Shown here: positions 54,078 to 64,000 of the stretch, piece after piece
How positions within the stretch are numbered: the stretch's first letter is position 1
How the letters are laid out: the number at the start of each line of letters is the position of its first letter
From: Dendrolimus kikuchii
Taxonomy: Eukaryota > Arthropoda > Insecta > Lepidoptera > Lasiocampidae
DNA length: 64,000 nt
Assembly: GCA_019925095.2 (NCBI GenBank)
Contig: CM034412.1
Coordinates: forward strand, 2,108,001 to 2,172,000
Direction: 5' to 3'
Program-made: the position numbers and the translations under genes
Notes under the pieces: generated by a model
What the model saw: the letters and a program-made list of their open reading frames with translations, nothing else
What the model was told of the DNA's origin: nothing
Databases searched by the model: none

Positions 54078-54390
54078 TTATTCGTGCAGGAACGGAGAAA
54101 GAATACAATTTCCTGCGGCCTGGTAGCCTGTCGTAAGAGGCGACTTAACAATCCACAGCCAGGTGGTAGGGCATTTGCTCCACTGGATGGCGACCACCCC
54201 TGGTCTAGAGTATACCGCCATAACAATCTTGTGCTGTGTTCCGACATTAGTGACCAGGTTCCAGTCTCCTTTAAGAGAGCAGCAGCGCATTTGTAACACC
54301 TTTGGTGTTGCAAATGTCCATAGGCGATGGTAACCATTTTCCATCAATTGGGCCGTCTGCTTGTTTGCTGAACTCCTGCAATAAAAAAAA
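54078..54390 (+). mobile_element. SINE-A, full-length, inside H2
   Basis: TTATTCGTGCAGGAACGGAG to CTCCTGCAATAAAAAAAA. ATAGTGT occurs just before the element (54067-54073) and after the tail (54391-54397), a likely duplication. Confidence 0.9.
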
Positions 54391-54548
54391 ATAGTGTGAG
54401 TCTTTGACAACAAATTATTATGGTCGAATTTCGACCACAGGCGACCGCTACTCCAAAGTAATATCTATAACATTATAAAATTCTAAACATGTCTTGTCTG
54501 TAGATTGAAATTATTAAAAAAAGCTGGAATAGACTATAAAAACAATGC

Positions 54549-54992
54549 ATTTTTTTAGATTACTTATGTATGTTTGTCTGTTTGTTCGGGATTCACGTAA
54601 AAACTACTAGGCTGATTTCGATGCAGTTTTCTCTAATCGACAGCGAATTCTTAGACTTAAAATCTAAGCTACTTTTTATCCTGGGAACCCCGTGGGAATA
54701 ATTTGAAATGGCCAGATTAAAAAAAACAAATTCCAATATGATTTTTTTACTGATGGATAGCAAATTTTATGTAATAAGATGTATGATATTTTCTATTCCG
54801 GAAATCTCGCGGGATTTTCCGGGAGCTTGTCGGGTTAGTAGTTGTACTGGCGCATACAAATTAACTAATTCCGACCCAGTTTTCACTAAAACGACAGCTA
54901 ACACTCTTTTTTAAATGCTGCGGTACTTTGTGTCCTGGAAATCCCGCGGGAATTTCAAATCAAGCATGGACGAAGTCGCAGGCATAGTCTAG
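54549..54992 (+). mobile_element. Helitron-like remnant H5-type
   Basis: TTGTTCGGGATTCACGTAAA and CTACTAGGCTGATTTCGATG near the start, GGAAATCCCGCGGGAATTTC near the end, and a terminus ACGAAGTCGCAGGCATAGTC then TAG before T. Non-coding. Confidence 0.5.
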
Positions 54993-55271
54993 TTATATAT
55001 ATAAATATCAGTTTGTTTCTATTGGAGCGTTGTAGGAAAACCTCCTACAATAGCCATGAACACTTCGATTGGCAAGCTATCATAGATGTGTTTATAAAAT
55101 CAATAAAACACTTTTATTGAAGTGACAACTTCTTATGGAAGGGTAAACCGCTTCGTTACGTAACGCGTTACGACGCCAGTCCGTCTGGCTTCCCTTTCTC
55201 TCACGCATACGGCAGCGGTAGGCAGGCTCCTCCTCTCTCACTCTAACCCACAGCGCTAACCGTATTTCGGT
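54993..55271. other. No recognisable feature
   Basis: Includes TTACGTAACGCGTTACG, a near-palindrome at 55153-55170. No gene. Confidence 0.4.
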
Positions 55272-55666
55272 CATCATCATCATCATCATCCGAGCGTTAA
55301 ATCCCGGTTACGTCTGCTTTCCTACTTTTTCTTCTCCACTTCGCGCGATCTTCGGCATCCCTTGTATTGAGACCATTGGTACGCATGTCATCCCTCACAA
55401 CGTCAAGCCAGCATTTCTTGGACTTACCCCTTCGACCGGGACCTGGCGGAGGCGGCATCGCTAGATATTTGTTCCCCACGTAACTAGCCGGTTTCCGTAA
55501 AACGTGGCCATACCAGCGTAAGCGACTCTCCTGCAGTTTGACTGCTATGTCACGGACGTGAAGGCTGCCGCGGATGCGGGAGTTCCGGACGCGATCCTTT
55601 CGCCTGACTCCACACATCCACCGAAGCATATTCATTTCCGTGACACGCAGCTCCTGCTTGTGACGT
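55272..55666 (-). mobile_element. RTE-2 LINE 3' end with ORF C-terminus
   Basis: The minus frame (55635-55297) reads MLRWMCGVRRKDRVRNSRIR, SLHVRDIAVKLQESRLRWYG, HVLRKPASYVGNKYLAM, then PPGPGRRGKSKKCWLDVVRD and a stop at KADVTGI. The LRW.CGV...DR.RN..IR ... LRWYGHV.R ... GRP.K.W.D.V..D pattern marks an RTE-type polyprotein end. The tail is (ATG)n, (CAT)n here. GTATTTCGGT is duplicated at 55262-55271 and 55667-55676. The frame is open. Confidence 0.9.
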
Positions 55667-55743
55667 GTATTTCGGTAATTAGATTAAATAATGATACTAA
55701 TAATTTACATACACAGAATTCTAATGTACATATTCAAGAATTG

Positions 55744-55866
55744 ACAAGAGTTATGAATGTCAAAGAAGCAAGTGAGGTGTGTAAGAATGGGCCTAAATGG
55801 CGCTCTGTTGTTCGTGCCTACCCCGCAAGGGAACTGGCGTGAAGTTTTGTATGTATGTATGTATGT
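55744..55866 (+). mobile_element. RTE-1 LINE tail
   Basis: ACAAGAGTTATGAATGTCAA to GGCGTGAAG then (ATGT)n. The 14-bp duplication ATATTCAAGAATTG lies at 55730-55743 and 55867-55880. Confidence 0.92.
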
Positions 55867-55880
55867 ATATTCAAGAATTG

Positions 55881-56081
55881 GAACTAAGAATAATTTTTAG
55901 AATATGAGAGATTTAATTAATAAATAACCTTTCCTTACATTATCATATTAATATACATAAAATTTAAGTAATAACCTAAGCTTTTCTCAAGTTAAACAAT
56001 TTCAATATTAAATAGTTCAACTTAGATTATATTAAGATATCACTTATGTCGGGCGTCTCGAGATGCGCACGTTTTTTTTAT
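55881..56081. other. No recognisable feature
   Basis: Short AT-rich spacer. Confidence 0.4.
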
Positions 56082-56384
56082 TGCACGCGTTCAGCAGACA
56101 GGCAGACGGCCCACTTGATGGAAAGCGGTTACCATCGCCTATGGACATTTGCAACAACACAGGTGCTACAAATGCGCTGCTGCTCTCTTAAGGGAGATTG
56201 GAACCTGGCCACTGATACCGGAACACAACTTAAGGTTGTTGTGGCGGCATACTCTAGACTAGGGGTGGTTGCCATCCAGTCGGGCAAATACCCCACTACC
56301 TGGCTGTGGGTTGTTTTGTCGCCTCTTAAGACAGGTTGCCTGGCCGCAGGAAATTGTATTCTATCTCCGTTCCTGCACGGATAA
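56082..56384 (-). mobile_element. SINE-A, full-length, reverse
   Basis: ATTGCACGCGTTCAGCAGAC to CTCCGTTCCTGCACGGAT, with substitutions through the body. Confidence 0.88.
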
Positions 56385-56412
56385 AACAAAAATAAAATAA
56401 AGATATGTCTCA

Positions 56413-56640
56413 TCTTATACTAATATATAAAGTTGAAGAGTTTGTTTGTTTGAACGGGCTAATCTCAGGAACTGCTGCTCTGATTTGAAAAATTGTTTCA
56501 GTGTTAGATAGCCCACTTATCGAGGAAGGCTATAGGCTATATATCATTACGCTGTGACCAATAGGAGCGGAGCACAAATGAAGAAAGTTTCAAAGTTGGG
56601 GGGTTTTTTTAACTTACTTTTTTTTAAATAGTTCCACGCG
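56413..56640 (+). mobile_element. Helitron-like remnant H4, copy 2
   Basis: TCTTATACTAATATATAAAG after an A, then AATCTCAGGAACTGCTGCTC and GATAGCCCACTTATCGAGGA, collinear with 22758-22970. Confidence 0.55.
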
Positions 56641-56969
56641 AAGGTTGATCTTCACCGTCTATTCTACTATTAATGAACACTTGCAGGATTAAACTAACCT
56701 ATCAACAAGAAACTGCACCTAACCTAACCGTGCAAACTAATACCCAGTCTAAATGAAGTCTAGATACCTATATAGTTCGCTTTAGATTAATAACGTCTCA
56801 ACTTTGACCTTCCCTTAGCCTATATTCAAGGAGCTATATCTATAGTAGGGTCTTAACTTAATAACTTCAATGTTTAAGTACAGATTACAGTAGTGACTTC
56901 TTGCATACATATTACATGTTAGCTGTTCCCCGCTGCTTCGCTCGCGTAGATTAAAAATATTAATTTTTG
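56641..56969. other. No gene
   Basis: TGTTCCCCGCTGCTTCGCTC then GCGTAGATTA near 56925-56955 looks like a reversed Helitron GC-rich end. Confidence 0.35.
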
Positions 56970-57266
56970 AAGTACAGCAGACAGGTTGACGGCCTAACTG
57001 TGATAGAAAGTGCTTACCGTCACCTATAAACATTTGCAACACCAAATGTGCTGACAATGTGCTGCCACACTCGTAGATGGGGCTGGGATCTGGCCACTAA
57101 TACCGGAACGCAACTCAAGGTTGTTATGGTGGCGTACCCTAGACCAGGGGTGGTAGCTATCCAGACCTACAAATGCCCTACCACCTCGCTGTGGGTTGTT
57201 TTGTCGCCTCTTATGACAGGCCGTCTGGTCGCAGGAATTTGTATTCTTTCTCCGTTCCTGCACGGA
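56970..57266 (-). mobile_element. SINE-A, divergent subfamily, reverse
   Basis: GTACAGCAGACAGGTTGACG to TTCTCCGTTCCTGCACGGA. It shares GTGATAGAAAGTGCTTACCG with 32487-32756. Confidence 0.8.
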
Positions 57267-57306
57267 AAGATTTTCTACACCTCTTTAACCACTTTAGGGG
57301 TTTTTT

Positions 57307-57612
57307 ATCCGTGCAGGAACGGAGAAAGAATACAATTTCCTGCGGCCGAGCGGCCTATCGTAAGAGGCGACAAAAGAACCCACAGCCAGGTGGTAGGGCA
57401 TTCGCCAGACTGGATGGCTACCACCCCTGGTCTAAAGTATGCCGCCATAACAACCTTGAGTTTATGTTCCGGCCAGGGTATTAGTGGCAGGTTCCAGTTA
57501 CCTTAAGAGAGCAGAAGCACATTTGTACCACCTTTGGTGTTGCAAATGTCTATAGGCGATGGTAACCGCTTTCCATGAAGTGCTTGTCTGCTGAACTCAT
57601 GCTATAAAAATA
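57307..57612 (+). mobile_element. SINE-A, head-to-head with the preceding copy
   Basis: TTATCCGTGCAGGAACGGAG to CTCATGCTATAAAAATAAAG. Its 5' end faces the 5' end of 56970-57266 across 40 bp. Confidence 0.88.
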
Positions 57613-58128
57613 AAGAGGTTGAATTTCCAAAAACGCTGAACTATGTGTCGGTATTTTGTATCAATACGAAAAAACTTTTTTTTTAAAGTTCTCTTGCCCA
57701 AAATAGTTTGAGTTAAAAGTCGATTTAATATGAGGTTTTTTTTTAATTTTGATGTCTTCAAATGTATGATAAATCAATTGTCTGTAATTTTTATTTGTTG
57801 TTTTGATAAATAAAAAAAAAAAAAAAACTAACTGTGACATACAGACAGAAGGTCATAACGAGTTCATAAGAGTTCCGTGTCTGCGAAAATGACGACGCGA
57901 AACTAAAAGGGTAACAGAAGTACCAAACTGAAAGCTTTGAACAATGGTAAGTTACAAGAATTCTGTTTCAATTCCCACAAAAATTTCGGCATTGCACCAG
58001 AGACCGAATATGACGGCTTACAGGCAACTTTGTGCGAGTTCCCGAAAGTGTTGCCATGTGTGACTTTTTGGTGAAATATGAATAGTTGTGAACCTCGAGA
58101 CGTCAATATTCAAGTGACATTATTATGT
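57613..58128. other. No recognisable gene
   Basis: A-run at 57812-57827. No motif in the frames. Confidence 0.35.
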
Positions 58129-58184
58129 CAGACAGAAGTCACAAATTTGACAGATATTTCTGTCAAATTTGTGACTTCTGTCTG
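58129..58184. repeat. Perfect 26-bp hairpin
   Basis: CAGACAGAAGTCACAAATTT then GACAGA is followed by TATT and its exact complement. Not part of any repeat I can identify here. Confidence 0.95.
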
Positions 58185-58439
58185 CGTTCAATATTGTTGC
58201 GGACAGAGAGCACTCCCCTGACCCGCCCGCCGGAGCACACCTACTCTCCGCGCCCCGCATACCGCCGACGCCCATAGCTCGCACAATTAGCAGCTAGGTG
58301 TCGGACGGTACGCGGAATATAGAAGCGGTCTTGGAAACAAATTTTCACAATTCTCATTGACGACTTACCACTCTCTTTTCGACTCTCTCGTACAATTTGT
58401 CATTACGTACTTCTTTATGTATGATGATGAGGTAGCCTT
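58185..58439. other. No recognisable gene; GC-rich patch
   Basis: 58200-58320 is GC-rich (CCTGACCCGCCCGCCGGAGC) without a clear frame. Confidence 0.35.
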
Positions 58440-58735
58440 TTGTTCCGAGCTAGTTCCTCTTTGTTTAGTCTCATGTTTTATAAAATGTCTCTTAGCTCGG
58501 TATGTCACTTGACATAGGCCTCCTCCAACTGCTTCCATTGCTGTCTGGCTGACGGGACTCTTGTCCAATACGGTCCCAGGGCCAGGCGAAGATCTTCTTC
58601 CCATCTTCTTAGCGGACGTTTTCGTAGTCTTGCACCATCCCTTGGAGACCATAACGTGACCTGTTGGCTCCATTTGTTTGCTCTACACCGTAACATGTGT
58701 CCTGTCTGGCCCCATTTTAGATGGTCGATTCGGAT
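58440..58735 (-). pseudogene. RTE-type LINE C-terminus, third family
   Basis: The minus frame reads KWGQTGHMLRCRANKWSQQV, TLWSPRDGARLRKRPLRRWE, EDLRLALGPYWTRVPSARQQ and WKQLEEAYVK, then a stop at about 58505. The GH..R...W...VT.W.PRDG.R.R.RP..RW..D......W...A..R..WK..EEA pattern is a standard LINE tail. A CATCATCAT stretch lies at 58420-58432. Truncated upstream. Confidence 0.75.
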
Positions 58736-58771
58736 GAGTATGTTAGGAACTTTGGATTTCTATCATAGAAT

Positions 58772-58984
58772 AGATTTTTTTGCAGGAGTTCAGCAGACAG
58801 GCAGACGGCCCACTGGATGGAAAGCGGTTACCATCGCCTATGGACATTTGCAACACCAAAGGTGCTACAAATGCGCTGCTGCTCTCTTAAGTGAGTCTGG
58901 AAGCTGGTCACTAATGCCGGAACACAACTCAAAGTTGTTATGGCGGCATGCTCTAGACCAGGGGTGGTAGCCATCCAGTCGGAT
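58772..58984 (-). mobile_element. SINE-A, 3' part, reverse
   Basis: TTTTTTGCAGGAGTTCAGCA to GGTAGCCATCCAGTCGGATG. The 5' 110 bp is missing; the LINE tail at 58990 starts there. Confidence 0.85.
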
Positions 58985-58989
58985 GGCTG

Positions 58990-59825
58990 AATAGAATAGA
59001 ATAATCATTTATTGCTATAAATGTATGCGTACATAGGCGTTTTTTTGTGGTAATTGTCTCAATACATTTTGCCTTATTAGGCGTGCAATTTTCACATCTT
59101 ATAATTAAATCTGAATTGAAACTAATAACATTACAATCATTAATGGAATAATTAGTATAATAATTAAATAAATTAGATTATATTAAATTAAATGTCAAGC
59201 AAAGTAATAGTTATAAGAATACATAGTAATAATTAGAATTTATCAATTATATAATCCTCGATTTTATAGTAGCATTTAATTATCAACAATTTTTTTAGAT
59301 GTCCTTTAAATAATAATATGGATTTTGCTTCTTTATATTGTCAGGTAATTTATTGTATAATACTGGTGCCATACATAATACACTTTTATACATTAGTGTA
59401 GTTTTACTACTATGAATGCAAATCCTGTCATTATCGCGTAGATTACGTTTTATAGTTTGACCTATGCTTGAGAAAAGATGAGGATTATTTCTAACAAATA
59501 AACAGATTTCATATATATATATAAGCAAGGAAGTGTTAAAATCTTATAATCTATGAAATATTGCCTGCAGCTATCCGTATTTTGGAGTCTAAATATAGAT
59601 CGTATACCGCGTTTTTGCCTTTTAAATGCAACTTCTGTGTCCGTAGAATTCCCCCAAAATATGATGCCATATCTCAAAATTGATTCTGTTAGTCCGTAGT
59701 AAGCTGTTAGAACACCATCTATATTTAAGGTTGGAGATATTTTATAAAGAGCATATGACGCACGGCCTAATTTTTAATTTAAGTTTGATATATGACATTT
59801 CCAATTTAACTGTTTGTCTATAGTG
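58990..59825 (-). pseudogene. CR1/Jockey-type LINE C-terminus with 3' UTR
   Basis: The minus strand from 59825 reads VTIDKQLNWKCHISNLN, KLGRASYALYKISPTLNIDG, ESILRYGIIFWGNSTDTEVA, FKRQKRGIRSIFRLQNTDSC, RQYFIDYKILTLPCLYIYMK and, after a frame change near 59500, TTLMYKSVLCMAPVLYNKLP then DNIKKQNPYYYLKDI and a stop at 59295. YG...WGNS, QKR..R, CR..F...KILTLP.LYI and YNKLP are hallmarks of LINE C-terminal regions. The 3' UTR ends at 58990 in a (TATTC)n-like tail. Confidence 0.8.
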
Positions 59826-60345
59826 ACTCGTATCTCAGTTGAGGTGATTTTGTCGCTGAGCTTTATTCCCAACATACTCCTTTCCATCGAGCGTTGGTAC
59901 TTGGCAAGTTTTTCACGTTGGCTTTGGGTGAGCGACCACGGGGGATACGTCCCCTGGCATAGGAAGAGGCCCAGTGAGGGGGGCCCACGCCTGCCAGGGC
60001 ACTGCGGAGTCAGGCAGCCCATTTCCCGTAGCCCTGGCATAAGGCGCAGGACGGAACACCCAGGGGTTTTAGTGGGTATCCCTAACGGGGGAGTGGCAAT
60101 AGCGTGGCACCGGTTCTGACCGGGCACGCTAGTGCCACCCCCGATCTGGCGAATCCCACACACTCACACGGGTCGCGAGCATCCCCCCAGGCTTCTGTGC
60201 CTGTCGCGGCTTAGTCCTCAAACGGATTACCCCTGGACAAAAAAAATAATTAAAAAAATGGGTGAGCGACCAAGTTTCACATCCGTATGTCAAACATGGG
60301 AGGATGCATGTGTTGAACGTTTTTCGCTTAATGGATATACTCAAG
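59826..60345 (-). pseudogene. RTE-type LINE fragment, split by an R1-like A-tailed insert
   Basis: The minus strand reads SIKRKTFNTCILPCLTYGCE then TWSL up to 60273 and TQSQREKLAKYQRSMERSML, GIKLSDKITSTEIRV below 59938. These join to LTYGCETW.L......KL...QRSMER.MLG..L.DKI...EIR, the segment just after reverse transcriptase in RTE-like elements. The joint to the unrelated LINE at 59825 is abrupt. Confidence 0.78.
59939..60258 (+). mobile_element. A-tailed retroposon, R1-like 3' UTR
   Basis: 320 bp, GC-rich, ending TACCCCTGGAC then an A-rich tail. TGGGTGAGCGACCA (14 bp) is duplicated at 59925-59938 and 60259-60272. GTTTTAGTGGGTAT recurs at 30670 (TTTTTAGTGGGTATT) and in the 52540 region, linking it to R1-type 3' UTRs. 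No coding sequence remains. Confidence 0.8.
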
Positions 60346-62632
60346 TCTTTGCTTCATGTATATTCTAAATTATATAAATAGTTTAATAATAATCATACAG
60401 TTCAATTTTATATCGAGTTTCATTTCCAAAGAAGAAGCAACTGCTAGAAATAATTATGTTCCGCTTTCATACTTTTTATTCCACGAATAAATGCAGTAAA
60501 TAGCTCTCGCGTATTTTATTTCTAGACTGTATTTAGTTAGGTCTAATATTAAAATAAAGTTAACTCTTTTAAGTTACTACTTATCAAGATATTATTGCAA
60601 GGAGTTTCTCTTACAGTGGGATGTTACTTCTTTTCTTTCATCTTATCCCGATCATTTGGAAATGGAGCAATATCCCTTCTCCTACTATACTCCACTGTTT
60701 TTGCATACATCCCCCTTTTTTGATAACGCACCGTCCTCGGGCTCTTCGGGAGAAGAGCCTATGCAGCGTAGAAGCAAGCATCGAGGGTGTGTCGGACTCT
60801 CAGCGACTGGTTCTCCACGGTAGCTTCAAACAGAAGCAGTTGCGAGAAACTACACCTAAACCTGCGCCTCTGTATCCGCGCTATTACGGGGCGTCACGGG
60901 ATTTAGAACAGATTGACTGTACCGTGATGCCCTTATGCTCGACAATATTAGGCATATAACCCCTGTCACAATACAGATCATCATGTCATCCTTCACACAA
61001 TTTATTCAACTCTAATTTGGTCTACTTTTACACATGTGTCCATTTATGCTTCAAATTAACATACTTTTTATCAGATAACATTCCCAGAAATTTCGTAAAA
61101 AAAATAGATCAAAAAAAGCCAATAACATTTGAGAAAAATTGCTATAATACATACAGTCTAGATCGTGAGATATCTGAACGAAATAGTATTCTTAGTATAA
61201 GGTGTGTATCCGAACGGTATGCGATAAATAAGAAAAAGTGATGTTTACTATTGCAACACTGGAACGATGCAACAGCGGCGCCATCTATCGACTTCTTACT
61301 TCCCTTCTCTTTTTACATGTCTAAGATTGTATAGAGCTCTCCCGTAATAAAATCATATTTAATATAAAAAAAAACAAGTGTGTGTCATTGGAACCTTCTC
61401 ACAATAAAAGCCTACAAATGATTGAAGATTCTAGATTCTGGAAAGGAATGAAATTTAAGACTCAAAACAAATAATAGATATTTAAAGATGTATTTTATAT
61501 TTTTTTATTATTGCTTTTTCTGCTACATATACATATATAGATGGTCAGACGAACGAAACTAACAAACTTAGAAGGGGTTTGTTTCTGCCAGCCAGCTATG
61601 GAACACCAAATAAAATGTTAAAATGTTGCAAAACAGAAATTTTGTAAGACAATGCTTTTAAAAACATTCATTCTTGATTTTAGAGGATTATGGCTCCAAT
61701 GCAATTAATATTGCGTTTGTCAATGCCATAGTGGATGATAAAATGTCAGGTGAAACCGACGTAAGAGTAAGTATAATAAAAAAATATATAAATAAAAGAA
61801 GAAAAAATTTTGGCCGGTAATTTTCCACCAAATTCTACGATCCTGTGGACATAAAACTTTCATTAAAAAAAAAAACAAATCAGCTGTCAATGTCAAAGTC
61901 AAAACCTTGGCAATATATATAAATATTTCCCGTTCACGATACCTTGACGCTTAGGGTTACCAAATTCTAAAAATTAATATCACTTAATATTTTGTTATAA
62001 AACAGAGATTATTGCAAAACGTAAATTATTCTTAACTCTTGTACTCCAACAAGAGTTCTAATAATTTTCGGGAATTTTGGTGTTTTTGACTTTAGCTTTA
62101 GATGTTAATATTTTTGATTGTTGGTAACCCTGCCCGTCAAGTTATCGAGAACGTGGTCTAAAATGACGCAATTCATTTTTGAATATCGATGCACTTCCGG
62201 TAAATTCTAAAACCTGGCTACACTTTTTTCAGTTTAATGTACAGTTGGAGCAAGCGTGTATGGCAGAATCCTTTTTCTGTGAGAATATTTTTTAGATAGC
62301 TATAAATACGTTTTGTGTGAAAGTATGAAGTAAAAGCTAGTAGTTTTTATTTGTTTGGAAATGTTGGTAGTTGGCACTAAATCGGGTTTAAGACTCAATA
62401 TCTATATTAATATTACTTCTAGTGGAAGCATGTTCCATAATTTAAAGGCGTACAAATATTATGTGATCATATTTGTACGCTTGCTGTCAAATAGGATCAT
62501 TTAACTACGATCATAGACAGTTTGAATCACATGTCATTATATAATATGTTCTTCATATAAAAATGACTCGTACTTCTCTGATCATATTTCTATGACAGTC
62601 TAATAAGGCTCTCGGCATCTACACTACATAAT
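60346..62632. other. 2.3 kb without a recognisable gene
   Basis: The frame 60621-60959 (112 codons) contains SLCSVEASIEGVSDSQRLVL and KPAPLYPRYYGASRDLEQID, unrecognised; it could be a degraded exon or an unknown repeat. The rest is AT-rich. GCGGCGCCATCTATCG near 61272 is unassigned. Confidence 0.35.
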
Positions 62633-62841
62633 CTATACTAAAATTACAAAGAGGTAAAGTTTGTGAGTTTGTTTGTAGGAAGTAATCTCTGAAACTAGTG
62701 AACCGATTTTAAAAATTATTTCACTGATGGAAAGCTACATTATTCCCAAGTGACATAGGCTATAATATTTGATTGTGATTAATAAATAAAAAAAAGTAAA
62801 AAATGTTTGCCAAGTGAAGTAGGCACTGATACGCCTGTCAA
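62633..62841 (+). mobile_element. Helitron-like element H1
   Basis: TCTATACTAAAATTACAAAG after an A, GGTAAAGTTTGTGAGTTTGT, GAACCGATTTTAAAAATTAT, TTCCCAAGTGACATAGGCTA, then AGTGAAGTAGGCACTGATAC. The terminal CTAG is not visible. Confidence 0.65.
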
Positions 62842-62935
62842 ATATATTACAGCAATAACGTTCAATGAAAGAATTGCGCATATCCTCATACGAGGCACTA
62901 CGAGTGTTTTCTGCGTTTACGAATGAATCAAAGCT

Positions 62936-63548
62936 TACAAAGACGGCCCGGCCTGCCTGTTGGAAAGTGGTTATCATCGACTATGAACATCTGTAATAGC
63001 AAAAGTGCTGTCAATCTGCTGCCGCTCTTTAAAGGGAGACTGGAATCTGGTCATTCACTAATTCCGGAACACAACTTAAGGTTGCTATGGCAGCATACAC
63101 TAGACCATTTTTATCCGTGCAAGAACGGAGAAAGAATACAATTTCCTTCCGCTGGGCGGCCTGTCGTAAGAGGCGACAAAACAACCCACAACCAGGTGGT
63201 AGGGCATATTCCCGACTGGATGGCTACCACCCCTGGTCTAAAGTATGTCGCCATAACAACCTTGAGTTGTGTTCCGGCAATAGTGACCAGGTTCCAGTTT
63301 CCCTTAAAAGAGCAGCGCATTTGTAGCACCTTTAGTGTTGCAAATGTCCATAGGCGATGGTAACCGCATTCCATCAAGTGGGCCGTCTGCCTGTCTGCGG
63401 AACTCCTGCAATAAAAAAAAAATCAGGGGCGGTAGTCATCTAGATGGGCCAATTCCCTACCACCTGGCTGTGGGTTGTTTTGTCGCCTCTTACAACAGGC
63501 AGCCTGGGCGCAGGAATTAGTCTTCTTTCTCCGTTCCTGCATGGCTAT
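62936..63548 (-). mobile_element. Old SINE-A, reverse, split by a young SINE-A
   Basis: The left part (62936-63110) reads GACGGCCCGGCCTGCCTGTT to GCAGCATACACTAGACCA; the right part (63424-63548) resumes CAGGGGCGGTAGTCATCTAG and ends TTCTCCGTTCCTGCATGG. The two join seamlessly once the insert is removed. Confidence 0.85.
63111..63422 (+). mobile_element. Young SINE-A inside an old SINE-A
   Basis: TTATCCGTGCAAGAACGGAG to CTCCTGCAATAAAAAAAAAA. Its sequence is near the consensus while the host copy is strongly diverged. Confidence 0.9.
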
Positions 63549-63639
63549 AGATTCGATATATATTTGAGACGACAGAGCATTCCATCTCACTCCTCCACTT
63601 ATACTGCTCACCCTAAAATATCTCCTCTACCTCATCTTA

Positions 63640-63715
63640 AAGACTGGAAACGAGTTGGCTTCGCCTTTGGTGTTTCAAAAGTATATAGGCGATGGTAACC
63701 GCTTTCCATTAGGCT
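63640..63715 (+). mobile_element. SINE-A relic, 3' part
   Basis: GACTGGAAACGAGTTGGCTT then GGTGTTTCAAAAG and GGCGATGGTAACCGCTTTCC. Confidence 0.6.
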
Positions 63716-64000
63716 ACACACATACGAGCCACCCATCACGGCCACCGGTAGCAGCCACGTGCAATCGCGTGAACAAGAGTGACGGCGCGTAGTTGCCACC
63801 GGTCACATGTTTGCGACGAGTCTAGTGTTGGGTAGCACATGATTATAAAACGAGTTTGGAAGACTAACCATGACATTTTATACTTAACCAGTGCAATGTA
63901 CCATTTCAAATGAGGCGAGGAGATTTATACGATTTGTACCGCGGCAGTACATTTGCGGCGAGGACGCTGGGGAGGCGTTGAGCGTCATTACTTCATTTAA
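63716..64000. other. No recognisable feature
   Basis: GGCCACCGGTAGCAGCCACG and GTAGTTGCCACCGGTCACAT contain short inverted CCACCGGT motifs. No gene. Confidence 0.35.

Larger units (their letters stand above)
53860..54451 (+). mobile_element. Helitron-like element H2 with two insertions
   Basis: Begins inside H2 (TTATATAGAGGAGAAGCGAC), continues with ATTACACACACTACCATGTA and CCTTGGCGAAATC, and ends GTCGAATTTCGACCACAGGC then GACCGCTA. It is interrupted by a 31-bp RTE-1 tail and a SINE-A. Confidence 0.65.

Noticed and set aside
55558..55842. 94-codon frame as a single gene
   Set aside because: It joins the antisense of RTE-2, a spacer and an RTE-1 tail.
60621..60959. 112-codon frame as a gene
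   Set aside because: No recognisable domain or codon pattern; it could be an exon or repeat, but there is no support.

Overview
The window is AT-rich animal DNA in which every recognisable piece belongs to a mobile element. I see no host protein-coding gene, rRNA, functional tRNA or CRISPR array. The mix points to an arthropod and most likely a moth or butterfly: RTE-type LINEs with short tandem-repeat tails, CR1/Jockey-type and R1-type LINE ends, a Penelope-like element, tRNA-derived SINEs, many Helitron-like remnants ending in CTAG, a mariner relic and piggyBac-type TTAA insertions. The species assignment is inference.

Layout. Positions 1-8900 are nested insertions: Helitron-like remnants broken by SINE and LINE copies, a mariner relic near 4.1-4.3 kb and a solo LTR at 6.7-7.0 kb. 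Positions 8934-14187 hold the one near-complete large element, a 5.25-kb DNA transposon with ~34-bp terminal inverted repeats. It has a spliced plus-strand reading frame and, between two 33-bp inverted repeats, a frameshifted DDE-type transposase (DUF7869/Sola-like) on the minus strand. From 14.3 to 48.6 kb the window is a mosaic of SINE-A, the LINE family called RTE-1 here, Helitron remnants, MITEs, a foldback element, a 160-bp tandem array and several LINE C-terminal relics. At 50.95-53.17 kb there is a three-level nest: a Helitron-like element split by an R1-type LINE, itself split by a Penelope-like element with 532-bp inverted arms and hammerhead-like motifs. From 53.6 to 64 kb come more Helitron and SINE nests, two further RTE-type relics, a composite LINE region at 59-60.3 kb and a SINE-in-SINE insertion.

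Family names used here are local labels. RTE-1: LINE tail coding for a WFGHVERM motif and ending in (ATGT)n. RTE-2: a second LINE tail ending in (ATG)n. SINE-A: a ~320-bp A-tailed repeat with a constant 5' end and no tRNA head. SINE-B: a tRNA-headed SINE ending in (ATT)n. SINE-C: a tRNA-headed repeat in the transposon intron. H1-H5: Helitron-like families.

The genes do not form a pathway. The biological content is the order of insertions, readable from about twenty target-site duplications. The items most worth following are the DNA transposon with its internal inversion and intact spliced frame, and the inverted Penelope-like element with ribozyme-like motifs.
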